From the NCBI GenBank assembly GCA_963969595.1, contig OZ018408.1:7313823-7377822 (forward strand): DNA of 64,000 nt, read 5' to 3'. The stretch is from Neckera pumila (lineage: Eukaryota; Streptophyta; Bryopsida; Hypnales; Neckeraceae). A model generated the notes under the pieces. The model searched no databases, had not been told where the DNA came from, and was given only the letters and a program-made list of their open reading frames with translations. The translations under genes and the position numbers were made by a program. Positions 12,151 to 23,689 of this stretch are shown here, one piece after another (positions within the stretch are counted from its first letter, which is position 1; the number at the start of each line of letters is the position of its first letter).

Positions 12151-13314
12151 TGTACCCAAGGGTCACCTTCAGCACATTTTTGCCAAATAATTAATTAAAG
12201 TCCAAAATGAACTTCAACACTTTAAAATATTATTTCTTAAAAATTTGACAACAAAATAAAAAAAGTTGAAATTATTTAGCAACCACCTCACATAAATTTG
12301 AAAGTTATTTTTGTTCTTAGTGATTGAAGATGTACAAACAATTTTTTTATACAAGTGAGGTGGTAGGAGGTTAAACAACTCATGTAAAATATGTAAATTA
12401 GGATTAGTAGAAGCTCAACCGCTTATACCTAGTTAAGTCAACAATAAGAATTGTGTTCAATTTAGAACTTTAGACCTCATTTAGGCATAGTACTATATAA
12501 GATTTGAGCCTCCAATCAAAAATTACAAACAAAATTCAAAGTTGGAAAGGACATTTTCTTTGATATTTTCAAACATCCTCTCTAAATTTTGTTCATGACT
12601 TTTTAGAAGGGCTCAAAATTACAATTGGATTTTGTAGATGAAAGTTAGCTTGATTTACCAACTTTTCTTAGTTCAAAGTGTTTAAAAAAAAGTTAATTTA
12701 CTATGCCCAAAATGAGGTCTAAAGTTCTACATTGAATATAATTCCTATATTTTGACAATGAGTGGTCAAGCTCTCAACTTCAAATTGTCCCCATACCCTT
12801 GGAGGACTCATAATGGACAATAGATTTTATTATAAAAAGAACCTCTCCATCCATTATTTAGTGATCATGTGTTGGCATCAAGTTGTATTCATATTTTCCC
12901 AGCATTTTGACTTTCTTCACAATGAATTTTCCTTGAATTCACCAAGGTGACTTGTTAAATTTCAAATCATTTGGCTTTGAAATCTTTAATTAATTTTTGC
13001 CAAAGGTGACTTTTGGCTACGGTATTTAAAATCGGTGTGACAACTATTTCAAGATTAGTTATTGTAGAAAAATGATCCTTCACTCCTTCAAAAGAATTTA
13101 ATTGCCATCAAGCATTAGAAAAATAATGGAGCCTCAAAAAGGCTTCCACCTCTAGACCAACAATATTACGTGTCTCAATAAAAATGTAATGTTTTTTTAG
13201 GATATTGTGCCATTTTTAAATTTTAAATTTTTTTAAGAGTATTTTTGGGTATTGGTAGTCCAATCCTGATGACCTTCTTGAAGCCCCATTATTTCTCTAA
13301 TAGGGTGTATGTGG
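12151..13314. other. Intergenic, no supported gene
   Basis: AT-rich. A few short ORFs (for example 12762-12950) show no recognisable domain. Confidence 0.4.
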
Positions 13315-13318
13315 TTAA

Positions 13319-13897
13319 CCCTTAGAGGACAATTGTCTGTTGAACGGACAATTGAAAATTTAAGTAGGTTCCTATGAAGTCAATTTTGGTCGGATGTTTG
13401 CAAAATTTTGACACAAGTGTGTATATGTACTCCCTTGTTGAAAATCTCATTTGATTTCCAATTGGGTGCCTAGATCAAAAGTTATGCTGCCCTTTTTTGG
13501 CAATATGGGCAATGAGGGAATCTTTGGAGAATCTTTTGCAAAAAAGCTAATCAACTCTTAAAATTTGCCATGCATGCAACTTACATGATACAAGATGCAA
13601 ATCTAAAAAAAATAAGCATACGTAGTGTAAAATCTCACTCTAGGAGGAGTTAAAGTCTGATGGCCTTGTCGTGCAAGATTAAAGAAAAAAAATTTCTTCT
13701 AACTTCAAACATTATAAGCTTTCAATCCATACGGTCAAAGTTTTTGAAAGTTTTTCCATACATTTCTATAATAGTCTAGTGCAAATTTGTACGGATGAAT
13801 TTTGAAAAAAATCTTTTTTTTTCATGTTTTTTTCATTGCCCTAAAAAGTGGCAGTTTTTCACAATTTTTCCCAAAATGTGCCTGTAGGCTTTAAAGA
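13319..13897. mobile_element. Short TTAA-flanked piggyBac-like element, copy 7
   Basis: It is flanked by TTAA at 13315-13318 and 13898-13901. The ends are CCCTTAGAGGAC and GGCTTTAAAGA, weaker than in other copies. At 579 bp it is shorter than the typical ~0.9 kb. It is non-coding. Confidence 0.5.
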
Positions 13898-14089
13898 TTA
13901 AGGCAATTTCAAAAAGGCGACCACGGATAGAAATAAGGCCAATTTCCTTCAAAAGCATTTTTTTTTCTTCAAAAAACACATACAAGAGGGATGACTATGG
14001 ATAGTTGAAAAAGTCAAGCTCCTTCAAAGACATTTTTCTTCCCTCAATGGGCACGGCCCTCAAATAGGGTGTATGCAAATACTTGTATA

Positions 14090-14720
14090 TTTCATAATTA
14101 AAAAAATAAAGGGGCAAAGATTTAAATAAAAAAATTTCTATATATTTTGTAATTCTTTAAGACTTTTCCTAATCATGAACAATACATCATTTTGACAATA
14201 TAAATAAAAAATAAACAATGATGATTTAAGTAAGAACATTCCCTTTTATTTTTTGCAATTTTCAAAGAGTCCTTCTAATCATAAAGTACTTATCATGTTG
14301 ATTTTGAAAATAAAAATAGAAGAATGGAAAGTGAAGTAAGAACATATCCATTTATGCTTTGTTATTTTCAAAAAATCATCATATTCATGTATTATTTATC
14401 ACAATGATCTAACAATAAAAATAATGGTAGAGATTTAAAGAAGAGCTTTTGGTTTATTTTTGACAATTTTCTAGGACTTCTTTTAATATTGAGTTATTTA
14501 TCTTTTTAATTTTGTAAATAAAAAATAACGGGTGGAAATTGTAAGTAGCCTCTCCTCCATTTATTTGTCAGAATCTTCAAAAAATCTTCCTATAAATTTT
14601 CATCTTGATTTAAAAATAAAATAGCCATGTTGATTTTTAAAATAAAAAATAATGCGTGGAAATCTAAATAAGAACTTTCCTATTTACTTTTAGCAATTCT
14701 CAAAGAATAATCTTACTCAT
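14090..14720 (-). repeat. Degenerate ~100-bp tandem array, inverted segment
   Basis: The same unit family as at 8358-12150 but in reverse complement (for example GGGTGGAAAT and TTATTTATC blocks about every 100 bp). Confidence 0.5.
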
Positions 14721-15190
14721 GTATTAATTTTTACTTGAATTAAAATGTTTTATATAAAAAAACTGAATTGAAAATGAAAGAGAAAACACACATTTGATTT
14801 TCATTCTTAAGAAGATTGTTACATAGATGAAAGTCAGAGATAGAAAGAAAAACTAAAGCATTAATAGTTCTAAGATGGAATTAAATCACACTAGTCTTAA
14901 TAGTGAGATTGTTTTAACAAGCAAACTAAACACAAATGAACTTTTTAAATATGAAAAATGAATTCAAAAACAAATCCTATATGCTCTTTTTTCAAGAAGT
15001 TGCTATAATTGCCCGCAAAATAAGATGCTCCATAAATTTCACTTCATTTGAAAGAAAGCTAATGTTGAAAAGTTTCAAGAAAATTATCTTCAAAGCCTCC
15101 AAACCTAAGTTGTCCATCAAGAATCTATCTCATGAATTTTTTCCATAAAATGTTGAAACATATCCACAGAACTTTTCATTGTTAAGAAAA

Positions 15191-15560
15191 CATTAGATGA
15201 AATTTCAGGCCTCTGGAGGGCTGTTCCACAGCCCTTCAAGGTATCCTAAAATTTGCTTTTATTTTGCTCAAAAAATCATTTTTCTCCTATTTCCGCCCTG
15301 TTGAAACTGTAACAGCAATGGCGTAGGAACCCAGTATTCCGAATAAAAAATTATTATTATTATTGTTATTTTTAATCTTAAAAAAAATTTAAAAAAAACA
15401 ACAACAAAAACAGTATTTTGCGGGACTTGACTGCTCCGGCGAGCAGTCAAAGACCCTGATTGCTCACCAAGAGCAATTTTGAAGTTGACATGCCATGCAA
15501 AGAGTAGCATGGCATGTCAACTTTGGACAGCCCTGTAAAGGGTTGAATTTTTTTCTAATG
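15191..15560 (+). mobile_element. CATTAG...CTAATG MITE, 370 bp
   Basis: The ends are CATTAGATGAAATTTCAGGC and an imperfect inverse ending TTTTTCTAATG. Internal landmarks (AGGCCTC next to AGGGCT, ACTGCTCCGGCGAG, GCATGGCATGTCAACTTTGG) recur in the copy at 21436 and, inverted, in the copy at 23103. There is no coding potential. Confidence 0.68.
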
Positions 15561-17228
15561 TAATGAAAAGTTCATCCTAGCAATGTCAATTAAGTTCTTT
15601 CTAAATGAAACTTTTCAATCCTATCTTGAAAATAAGTCAAAAAATTTCACAATTTTTCTAGAAGCCATGAAAATAAGACTTGCATTGAAGTTTTTAACAT
15701 TCATTTGTAGAAAAGGTGCCAAAGTACTTTTTGAACTATATGAGAAAAGAACAAATATGGGCAAGTTCATAAAAATTGCGATATTTTTTTAAAATGGTGT
15801 GAAAACAGTTCAGAGCGGCCGTTTTGAAGTCTATACTTGTCCTAGATGGTGAAATGGCAAACTATCCAAGTGGCACTTGGAATACCACCATTTTAATGAA
15901 ATTGCCTATAAATGCTTAAACATATTTCAACAACTATAAAATGAAAAATTCATTGAAAACTTTTCAACATTATTTGAGTTGAAAATTGCTAAAATACATT
16001 GTTTTATTAAAAAAGAATTCAAGAATTTTCCAATAATTGAAAATTTTGGTTCAATCTTTTCAAAAAAGTTTTTTATTTAGAATTATTTGTAAAAGATAAT
16101 ATAAGATGTTGTTTAATTTTGAATCTTTCACTTTGAGGCATCTTGACATGTCACAAGCAAAATATATTTGTATAAAATCACCCAAGTTATAAAAATCAAG
16201 AGAAAAATTGATATTTTTGTTAAAACGGCTGTATTCCACAAACTTTTGACACTTTCAATTTAGATTGTGTGGTTTGAAATCTATACAAGTTTTAGAATTT
16301 AGGATGAAAGAAAGAATGAAACATTTGTAAAAATGACAGATTTCATATGCCAATTTAACGAATTTTCCCATCAAAAGGATTTTTGATGAGAAAGAAGATT
16401 TTAATTTCATTTTGGGGGGCAATGCAAGAAAACAATTTTTCACGGCGTCATGATGTTCTACACATCCATAGACATGGATGAAACAAATCAAGTGTGGATC
16501 ATGATAACTCATGTAGTCACATACATATACATATATTTATTCAAAGTGGAGCAAATATCTCGAAAGGTTTTGTAGCAATTGACGTCATTAGTTCAGCCAT
16601 TGCAAATGGAGAAATATATAACCAATCATTCCTTCGAAAAGAATTTATACCACTTTTCACAATACATCTCTGAAAAGGAATCTCTGAAAGGAGTCTCAGA
16701 CCCTTATTAGTGCCTCGTTGGGAACCAGAACTTTGGCAGCAAGGCAATTCCACTATCACTTGTTTGTCCGCACTCTCCTGAAATTCATGGAAGTGAACAA
16801 CAATTGTTTTGATTACCAATGTTCCCAAAGGCATTGCCAACTGCAATAATAGTTTGAACCTTCACTGAATTAGCCGCAACTAATTCTGCTATTGAATCTT
16901 CTCTGGATTAGTTGGTGGCTAAGAGACTGAACTGAGCATGATGATTTCCTGACTGTAAGCTGCGATTTCGCTGTTCATTCCCAGGAATTTGCACACCAGC
17001 CAAGTCAGATATAAATCCGAGAGGCAGCATTTGAAACAAGTTTGCAATAGCACTGCATGCATGAGCACCAGCCAATAACTTCTGCCACCAAACATGTGTT
17101 CTGATGTGTATTGTCGAAAAGCCATGCCCAATACCTAAAATCTCCACTCCAATGAGTCACGACTCGCACAGACATTTCCTTCGAAGCCCTAAACTACGTC
17201 ACACAATAGATCTCCCGTTCCATCACTA
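15561..17228. other. Intergenic, no supported gene
   Basis: The left part (to about 16500) is AT-rich. From about 16520 to 17228 composition is more balanced, with short minus-strand ORFs of 70-101 codons. None has a recognisable domain or convincing splice context. It may be the transcribed flank of the P450 gene or old gene debris. Confidence 0.35.
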
Positions 17229-17383
17229 CACAGGGAGAACGGGGAGGCGTTACCCTCCCCGGTGTTTATTTGCCCAGTGAAGCTTCACCCCCCTTGACTT
17301 TCTATAAACGGAAAGTAAGGGGGGTGAAGCTTCACTGTGCAAATAAACACCAGGGAGGGTAACGCCTCCCCGTTCTCCCTGTG
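17229..17383. mobile_element. 155-bp foldback MITE
   Basis: Two nearly perfect inverted arms of about 75 bp begin CACAGGGAGAACGGGG and end with the inverse, around a short spacer near TATAAAC. CTA lies directly outside each end (17226-17228 and 17384-17386), consistent with a 3-bp target duplication. The superfamily is uncertain (CACTA-like or Harbinger-like). It lies about 290 bp beyond the P450 stop codon. Confidence 0.72.
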
Positions 17384-17674
17384 CTAGAATCTCAAGTTTT
17401 CCTTCGTTTTCCTTCATCAGTGAATATAATACCAGTCACACTTTGCATAAAGAATTTATTCAGATTGCATTCCAACTTTTCAACAACATGCATATGTCCC
17501 TCCATGTCTCTGGAGTATGTAGTTTCTAGCTGCAGCTCAAAGTAGGGGCATGCACGTACTCCCAAGAGTAGAACAAAACTGAAGCCACCCTGATCTCTCC
17601 ACTGATCACAGCGCTCACCACAGACACTCAAACAGCAAGAAACTAAATGAACTATCTAGTCGCATGATTATCAA

Positions 17675-19396
17675 TCAATACAACTCCGCAGCCAATCTCG
17701 GCTTCGCCACCACCGCGAGCGGCACCTTCCTCGGTGTGGTACCCCCGAAAACCTCCTCCATGTCGACCTCTTTGCCGTCTCTCCCTTCGGGCACCGACAT
17801 CTCAAACGCCTGCACCAGTCGCGCTATCCCCATCTGCACAAACAGAATGCCCAGATGCATCCCTGGGCACTGCCTCCTCCCAGAACCAAACGGAATCAAA
17901 CCGAAGCAGTTGCCTCGCACATCGACAGAAGCCCGGTCCACGAACCTCTCCGGGTCGAAGACTTCTGGCTGGTCCCAAACCTTAGGATCACGATGAATAG
18001 CGTAGAAGTTTACCAACATCTGCGTGCCAGCAGGAAACTCGTACCCCCACACATTCGTCGCCTCCATGGATTCATGAGGAATGTTGAGGGGGGTGGTCGG
18101 GTGCAGTCGAAAAGTTTCTTTTACAACTGCGTGGAGGTATGGTAAGTTGGGGATGTCGGTTTCCGTGACGATGCGGTTTGTGCCCACCACGGAGTCGAGC
18201 TCGGCTTGGAGCTTGCGGAGGGCGAGGGGGGAACGCAGAAGCTCAGAGATGCCCCATTCGACGGTGATGGAGGAATTGTCCGTGCCGGCCAGGAGGAGGT
18301 CTTGGAGAACGGCCTTGATGGAGGAATCGTCCAGGCGACCGTCGTTGCTTTCCGATGGTTGAGAGAGGAGCACGTCCACCAAGTCTTGGTTGCGGTCGGG
18401 GTCGTCGACGGTGGCATTGTTCTTCTTCACGTCCAGAAACTCTTGCAGGTATGCGTCTGCGGTGGCTTTCACTTTCTTGATGTAGCGGACGTGACCAGAG
18501 GCGTATGTGACCCACTTCAACCACGGCACGAAATCGCCGACTGTGGGCGTGTTGGAGATGGTGAAGAGCTTGAATACCAGGTCCTTGAATCGGGATGCCT
18601 CAATCGCCCCCTCATCGTCGTTCACAAAAAATCTGCAACAAAATTCACAACGAGAGCCACACGTTCCAATCAATGAAAATTATGTATCTATACCGATTGA
18701 CGAAGGGGCGAATTCGAGATACGTACACAAGGAGACATATGGATTGAACGGAAATGGAATTGTGAAAAGCTAAGGGAGTACTCATACGTACCTTTTGCCG
18801 AGCAGCATGCGGGTGATGATGTTGCTGGCAAGATGCCCCAGCTTCACCGTCAGCACCGCAGGTTTCCCAGCAACGGAGTCCTCATACACGGATCGCACCA
18901 TCTCGCCAAACTCCTCCGTCCGCCACGTCCGGAATGACTCGATTCTCTTCTGCGTGAAAAGCTCCAGCGTGCAGATCTTCCTCATGTGACGCCAATGCGA
19001 CCCGTATGGCGCCATGACGATGTCGCGGAAGTTGTTGGTGAAGATCTTGTCGGCAATGTGTTGGGGGCGACTAGCCCAAGCCTTGTCCTGCACCCGGAGG
19101 AACTCCTCGGCGGCTGCCGCCGTGGACACGACCACCCACGGACGGGAACCCATTTGCAGATGCATGATGGGACCGTACTTCTCCGCCATGTGCCACAACA
19201 TTTGGTGGGGCAGGTCGCCCATCTGGTGCATGTTTCCGATCAGGGGCAGCGGCTTCGGCCCAGGCGGCAAATTGCTCCTCCCACGTCGTAGCTTCAATGT
19301 AACCAAGAGCGTCACCACGAACATAGCGGACAGTGCTGTGTAGATATACATCTCCACACCCGTCGGGATCATGCTTGCTGTTGCAGAACTTTCCAT
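17675..19396 (-). CDS. Cytochrome P450, CYP71-clan-like
   Basis: Likely a heme-thiolate monooxygenase of the endoplasmic reticulum; the substrate cannot be inferred. There are two exons on the minus strand, 19396-18792 and 18632-17675, joined across a 159-bp phase-2 GT-AG intron at a Lys-Arg site. The product is 520 residues, normal for plant A-type P450s. Visible features in order are an N-terminal membrane anchor (about residues 16-36), the PPGPKPLP hinge, the I-helix AGTDNSS, the K-helix ETFRLHP (ExxR), DPERF, and the heme loop PFGSGRRQCPG with Cys about 457. All key residues are intact, so the gene looks functional. The CDS is much GC-richer than its surroundings. A minus-strand AATAAA lies at about 17455-17460, a possible poly(A) signal. 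I cannot assign a CYP family below clan level. Confidence 0.93.
18633..18791 (-). other. P450 intron
   Basis: A GT-AG intron on the minus strand: donor AAAAG|GTACGT and acceptor TTGTTGCAG|A. Its phase 2 restores the reading frame between the two halves of the protein. Confidence 0.9.
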
Positions 19397-20573
19397 CGCT
19401 CACGTATACCTCACCAGGATAATTGTGAAGAAGACGAAGTACGCTTACACGAACGATGATGATGCAAGACCGATCGAATCGATGCTCTGCTTATCGGACA
19501 CACAAGAACAGCCACGAAGAAAATAGTTAGGGACTAGAACTTGGGTAATCAACATGCAATAGTTGACCGAAAGCAAAGTAAAGCACCTGTAGACTAGAAC
19601 TGGACAGTATGGACGTAGCTAATGACGCGCGACGATGCAAACCAGTATTCCGTTGCAAAGATATTGCTGCAGCTAACTGTGCAATTATTCGCGGCAATTC
19701 TGCCACAGATCGAAACCGATCGTCAATGCACTACACTCATGAACATTACATTACGTTTAACAATTGCAACTACCCACACCTTCACAGTTCACAAGCATGC
19801 CAGAATCGACATCTCTCACGGAACACTAGCCAATTAATTCTCAATCCAAGACGCCACGACTTGCTAGTTGGTCGAACTGTTATCAAGACCAAAGGCTCGT
19901 AGCGCAATATATCAGCTAGCTAGCTACAATAAGCATGGCCATGCATCACCCTCGGCATTCTATGACTCAGGAATCCAAAGGAGCATGTAATGAAGACTTA
20001 CTAACACCAAGCACACACCTCTGTCAGGCTGCAAAGTAACAACTTCTTTCGAAGTTGCTGAGACTAGAGCCTGAGGAGCGAAGGACACAAGAGAAGAGTG
20101 TGAGAGGAGGAAGGAGGGGGCTTCTACTTATAGCGCTGGCGTGAGGACTCGGGAGGCTCACAGGCACTTGGCCGTCACCTCAGGCTCCGAAACTTAAGGT
20201 CGGGTCAAGCTTAACCTTTGAATACATTCCGAAGTTCCCGGACAGGGTCTGGAACCGTCCCTTCTTCAGTGATCTGTCTATACTGATTCTTACTACCATG
20301 GCGGGAGTTTGTATCGGTACAAAATTAGTGTGAGGTGCACAAAAACGCATAGTTTTGTGGAAATTGGATCAATACGGTAATATTTCAAATTACAATTGTA
20401 TAATTATTTTCCAAATAGTGTAATTTGGGTGCACTCGTATTGCATGCACTAATAGGATGAATCAGTGTATTGGAGTGCTCCCATGTTCTCACCTTCGCTG
20501 ATGTGTTAGCGATATACCTCTTTAATTTACGTATATAGTATTGCCTATGACCACATTTTTATCTTTTGAGAAT
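19397..20573 (-). other. P450 5' region
   Basis: Lower-repeat sequence upstream of the P450 start, with no other convincing gene. It would hold a 5' leader of about 700 bases if the TATA box at 20125 is used; a leader intron is possible but not demonstrable. ORFs here (for example 19609-19902 +) have no recognisable domain. Confidence 0.4.
20125..20132 (-). promoter_or_regulatory. Candidate TATA box for the P450 gene
   Basis: TATAAGTA on the minus strand, in a GC-richer context about 730 bp upstream of the P450 start codon. It is the best TATA match in this region by eye. The transcription start is inferred near 20095. Confidence 0.45.
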
Positions 20574-20576
20574 TAA

Positions 20577-22089
20577 ACCCCTGAAGGAGTAAAGGCCCAA
20601 GGCATTTTTTGGGTCCAAAACCATTGAAAACTGCCATTTCTGCTACGATCACTCAAGAAACAAAAAAAAAAAAAAAGATTTTACAATCTAACCATAGGAA
20701 CTTGTACTTCACTTGTATCAAATCATGTGTAAAAATTTCATGAACTTTAACCGTATGGATTGGAAGATATAAGCATTTGAAGTTGGAAAAGTATGCTGGT
20801 CTATAATTTTAGATGACGTGATTGCCATTTGTGGAAATTTTTGCACTATGGACCATCTGACTAAAAAAAATTTGTTGAACATTTGAATTGAGAGTCAGGG
20901 TCTCGGGAAAAAAAATTTAGAATGTCAAAATTTGATTTTCACATATTTTTTTTTTTAAAAAAGGTAGAGCCACCCGTAACTGACCAAATACGGAATTTCA
21001 ACATGATCTGGAGTAGTGAAGGCAAAACAAATATTTTTCAAAGGTACATCAATAGAAATGACAAGGGTTGCAAAAACTTTGGTAATTTTATCGCTTGAAC
21101 TGAAATTACTATGAATTTTGGTAGGCAAAAAGTACTCTAGACCTATGGCCAACCTCAAGACTCTTCCAATTCCGATCCTTCAATAACTTTTTTCCTAATC
21201 ATTATTTTCTACTTTCTTTCTCACAACTTGGGACATGTGTCATGTATTTATTAGTTCCAACCTTGAAAAGGAAAAAAAAAAAGCCATTCTAAGCTTAGTT
21301 AAAAATACGTGCATCTATAGGTCAAGAATGGATCACTGGTCAGGAATGGGTGGCTCTACCTTAGATGTAGGTCCGAGATTGAACGAAACATTGAATTGTT
21401 AATAGCTCTAAGATGGAATTGAAACATCATAATCCCATTAGAGGAAAGTTCAGGCCTCCGGAGGGCTACTCTATAGCCCTCTAAGGTACCTTGAAATTTG
21501 CTTTTATTTTGCTCAAAAAATCGTTTTTTCCCTCTTTTTGCCTTGCTGAAATTGTTGCAGCAATGGCACAGGAACCCAAAATTCCGAATAAAAAATTATT
21601 ATAAAAATAAAAAAAATAAAAAATAAGAAAATAAAATTTTTGCAAGATTTGACTGCTCCGGCGAGAAGTCAGAGACTCTGACTGCTTACTAAGAGCAATT
21701 TCAAAGTTGACAGGCCATACAAAGAATAGCATGGCATGTCAACTTTGGACAGCCCTTGGAGGGGCTGAATTTTTTTCTAATGCCAATGGTGAGATTATTC
21801 ATGCAAACAAGCTTCATCCTATCAAAAACAAAATTTGGAAAAAATTTAAAAATTGCGTTCTAAAATAAATTCTACAAGTTGTTTTTTGAAGAAGAGGCAT
21901 AGATTGCCCAAAAAACAAGATTGTCCATAACTTTCTCATTATTAGTCCAAATAGAAAGAATCAAAGCTTCAAATGTAGAGCAAAACATAATTTTTTAGAA
22001 AAAAATTAAAAATCAAGTCAAAATTTGAGGTCATTTAAGCTTGCCCAAAATCCCAAGTGTCCCCCGAGGGGCCTTTGGGCCTTTAGGGG
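20577..22089. mobile_element. TTAA-flanked piggyBac-like element, copy 8, with nested MITE
   Basis: The left flank is TTAA (20573-20576) followed by ACCCCTGAAGG, and the right end GGGCCTTTAGGGG is followed by TTAA at 22090-22093. The 1,513-bp span contains a CATTAG...CTAATG element at 21436-21782, leaving about 1.17 kb. It is non-coding. Confidence 0.62.
21436..21782 (+). mobile_element. CATTAG...CTAATG MITE, nested
   Basis: The ends are CATTAGAGGAAAGTTCAGGC and an imperfect inverse ending CTAATG. It is collinear with the copy at 15191. It sits inside the TTAA element at 20577. The sequence around it (CTAAGATGGAATT ... GTGAGATT) resembles an uninterrupted stretch near 14870-14910. Confidence 0.7.
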
Positions 22090-22093
22090 TTAA

Positions 22094-23102
22094 ATTTGAC
22101 AATAATATCTATTTTTAACAAATGATTAGTTAACTCTTCAGTTAATTATAGAATAATATATTATCTACATTGAACAAAAGTCTTCTAAGATACACATATG
22201 AGTAATATTATTAACCAATTGTAAAAAATAGTCCAAATATTGAAGAAAGTATAGTCTTTAAAAGGATGAAATGGCCCGTTTTAACTTCTCTAGTTGTCAC
22301 AAAGAACAGTTTTTTGCTTTGAGTTCATATTCTTGGATCTTCAACTGTGTTTAATAGTCTCAAATAGATTGGTATATAATGTTATGCAAATGAAAGAGTC
22401 TTCTTGTTTATTCCATTATTTATTGTATTCTCAATTCTAAGGTTTTCTTGAAAAAATAATGTATAATTCCTTTGTCTCAAAATAAATCTATGGTTTCTTG
22501 TAGAAATATTACATGAAATATAGGCCCTATAAAGGGCTATTTAGATTTTGGCGAGTGTGCAAATAATGTAAATTCTCTTAAGTTTTTTTTGATATAAAAT
22601 TAATTAAAATAATTATTATTAGTGTGAATTTTTTAATCAAAATTCCAACAAAGCACACTAGCTAATTGCTCACCTTACAAATTCCCCAACGGATTTTTGG
22701 GCTAATACTTTCTCTAAATGCACTTTTTAATGCATTTTAGCAGCCCAAATATGGCGTAAACTTTTCTCTAGTGACTGTGGGAGTACCACAAATTTATTTT
22801 GAAACAAATGCAGTAGGATTTATTTGTGAACTCAATTTTTATATTTTTCCAAGAAAAAAGTCCATAGGGGTTCAAATCCCCCCATTTGCTCAAATTTCAT
22901 ATTTTATTGTTTTGGTATTGGTTTTGTAATTAGACAATAAATTATGCAAAAATTCAATATTTCGAGAGGGTTTTGAATGAAATGGTCATATACTTGAATT
23001 GGAGTGTTTCAATTAGTTTGGTGGGATACTACTTCTTTTTTTCTAATATTTGAAGTGATTACAAAATTGCATTAATCTAGAATCGTGGAATGTGTATAAT
23101 CA
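22094..23102. other. Intergenic, no supported gene
   Basis: AT-rich sequence with no recognisable coding region or complete element. Confidence 0.4.
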
Positions 23103-23447
23103 CATTACAAGAGTTTGCAGCCCTCCAGAGGGTTGCTCTAAATTGACATGCCAAACCATTTCAAGCTTGGCCTGTCAATCTGAAAAAGTCCCTTGGCTCA
23201 CCAAAACAGTCAGATTTTTGTGTTTGTTTATTTTTGTTTTTTGTTTTTAATATTTTTTTTTGATTAAATTTTTGTTTGTTTGTTTTTTAATAAATCTTTA
23301 ACTCATAAAACTTGGTTCCTGCGCCATTGTCATTGTAGTTTCAGCTACACAAAAATAGGGAAAAATGTATTTTTCAGCCCCCAAAAAATCAAATTTCAAG
23401 ATATTTTGGAAGAGCAACCCTTTGGAGGCTTGAAATTTTCTCTAATG
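23103..23447 (-). mobile_element. CATTAG...CTAATG MITE, inverted copy
   Basis: In reverse complement it begins CATTAGAGAAAATTTCAAGC and ends near TGTAATG. Internal blocks (a CCTGCGCCATTG-type block, the TGACATGCCA block) match the copies at 15191 and 21436 in opposite orientation. Confidence 0.6.
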
Positions 23448-23689
23448 AATCATTTTTAGGTATATTTATCTATAGAAGGTCAATAAGAAACAAAAAAGTA
23501 GAATCCTACTTAAAAGACATCTCTCATTTTTTTATGATATATTTGAAGTTTTTATATAGCTCAGTGAATGATCTGAGTTTTCTAATAAAATTATTGTATA
23601 AAATAAATTAATTTATGGTTGGAAGTTTTTATTGATTCAATTTTTTCAAAAAACTTGAGGCATCTAAATTCTTTTTAATTATTTCCTAA

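Noticed and set aside
17229..17383. P450 terminator-like hairpin
   Set aside because: Rho-independent terminators do not apply to nuclear plant genes. Flanking CTA copies and long arms fit a foldback element better.
18206..18676. 156-codon plus-strand ORF opposite the P450
   Set aside because: It is a shadow of the GC-rich P450 exon. It lies antisense to conserved P450 motifs and has no domain of its own.
19071..19403. Other long frames over the first P450 exon
   Set aside because: These are out-of-frame readings of the same exon. Only the frame with the PPGP hinge and membrane anchor is sensible.
22855..22885. tRNA-like T-loop string GGGGTTCAAATCCCCCC
   Set aside because: No acceptor, D or anticodon stems can be drawn in the 70 bases around it. 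It is a chance short hairpin.
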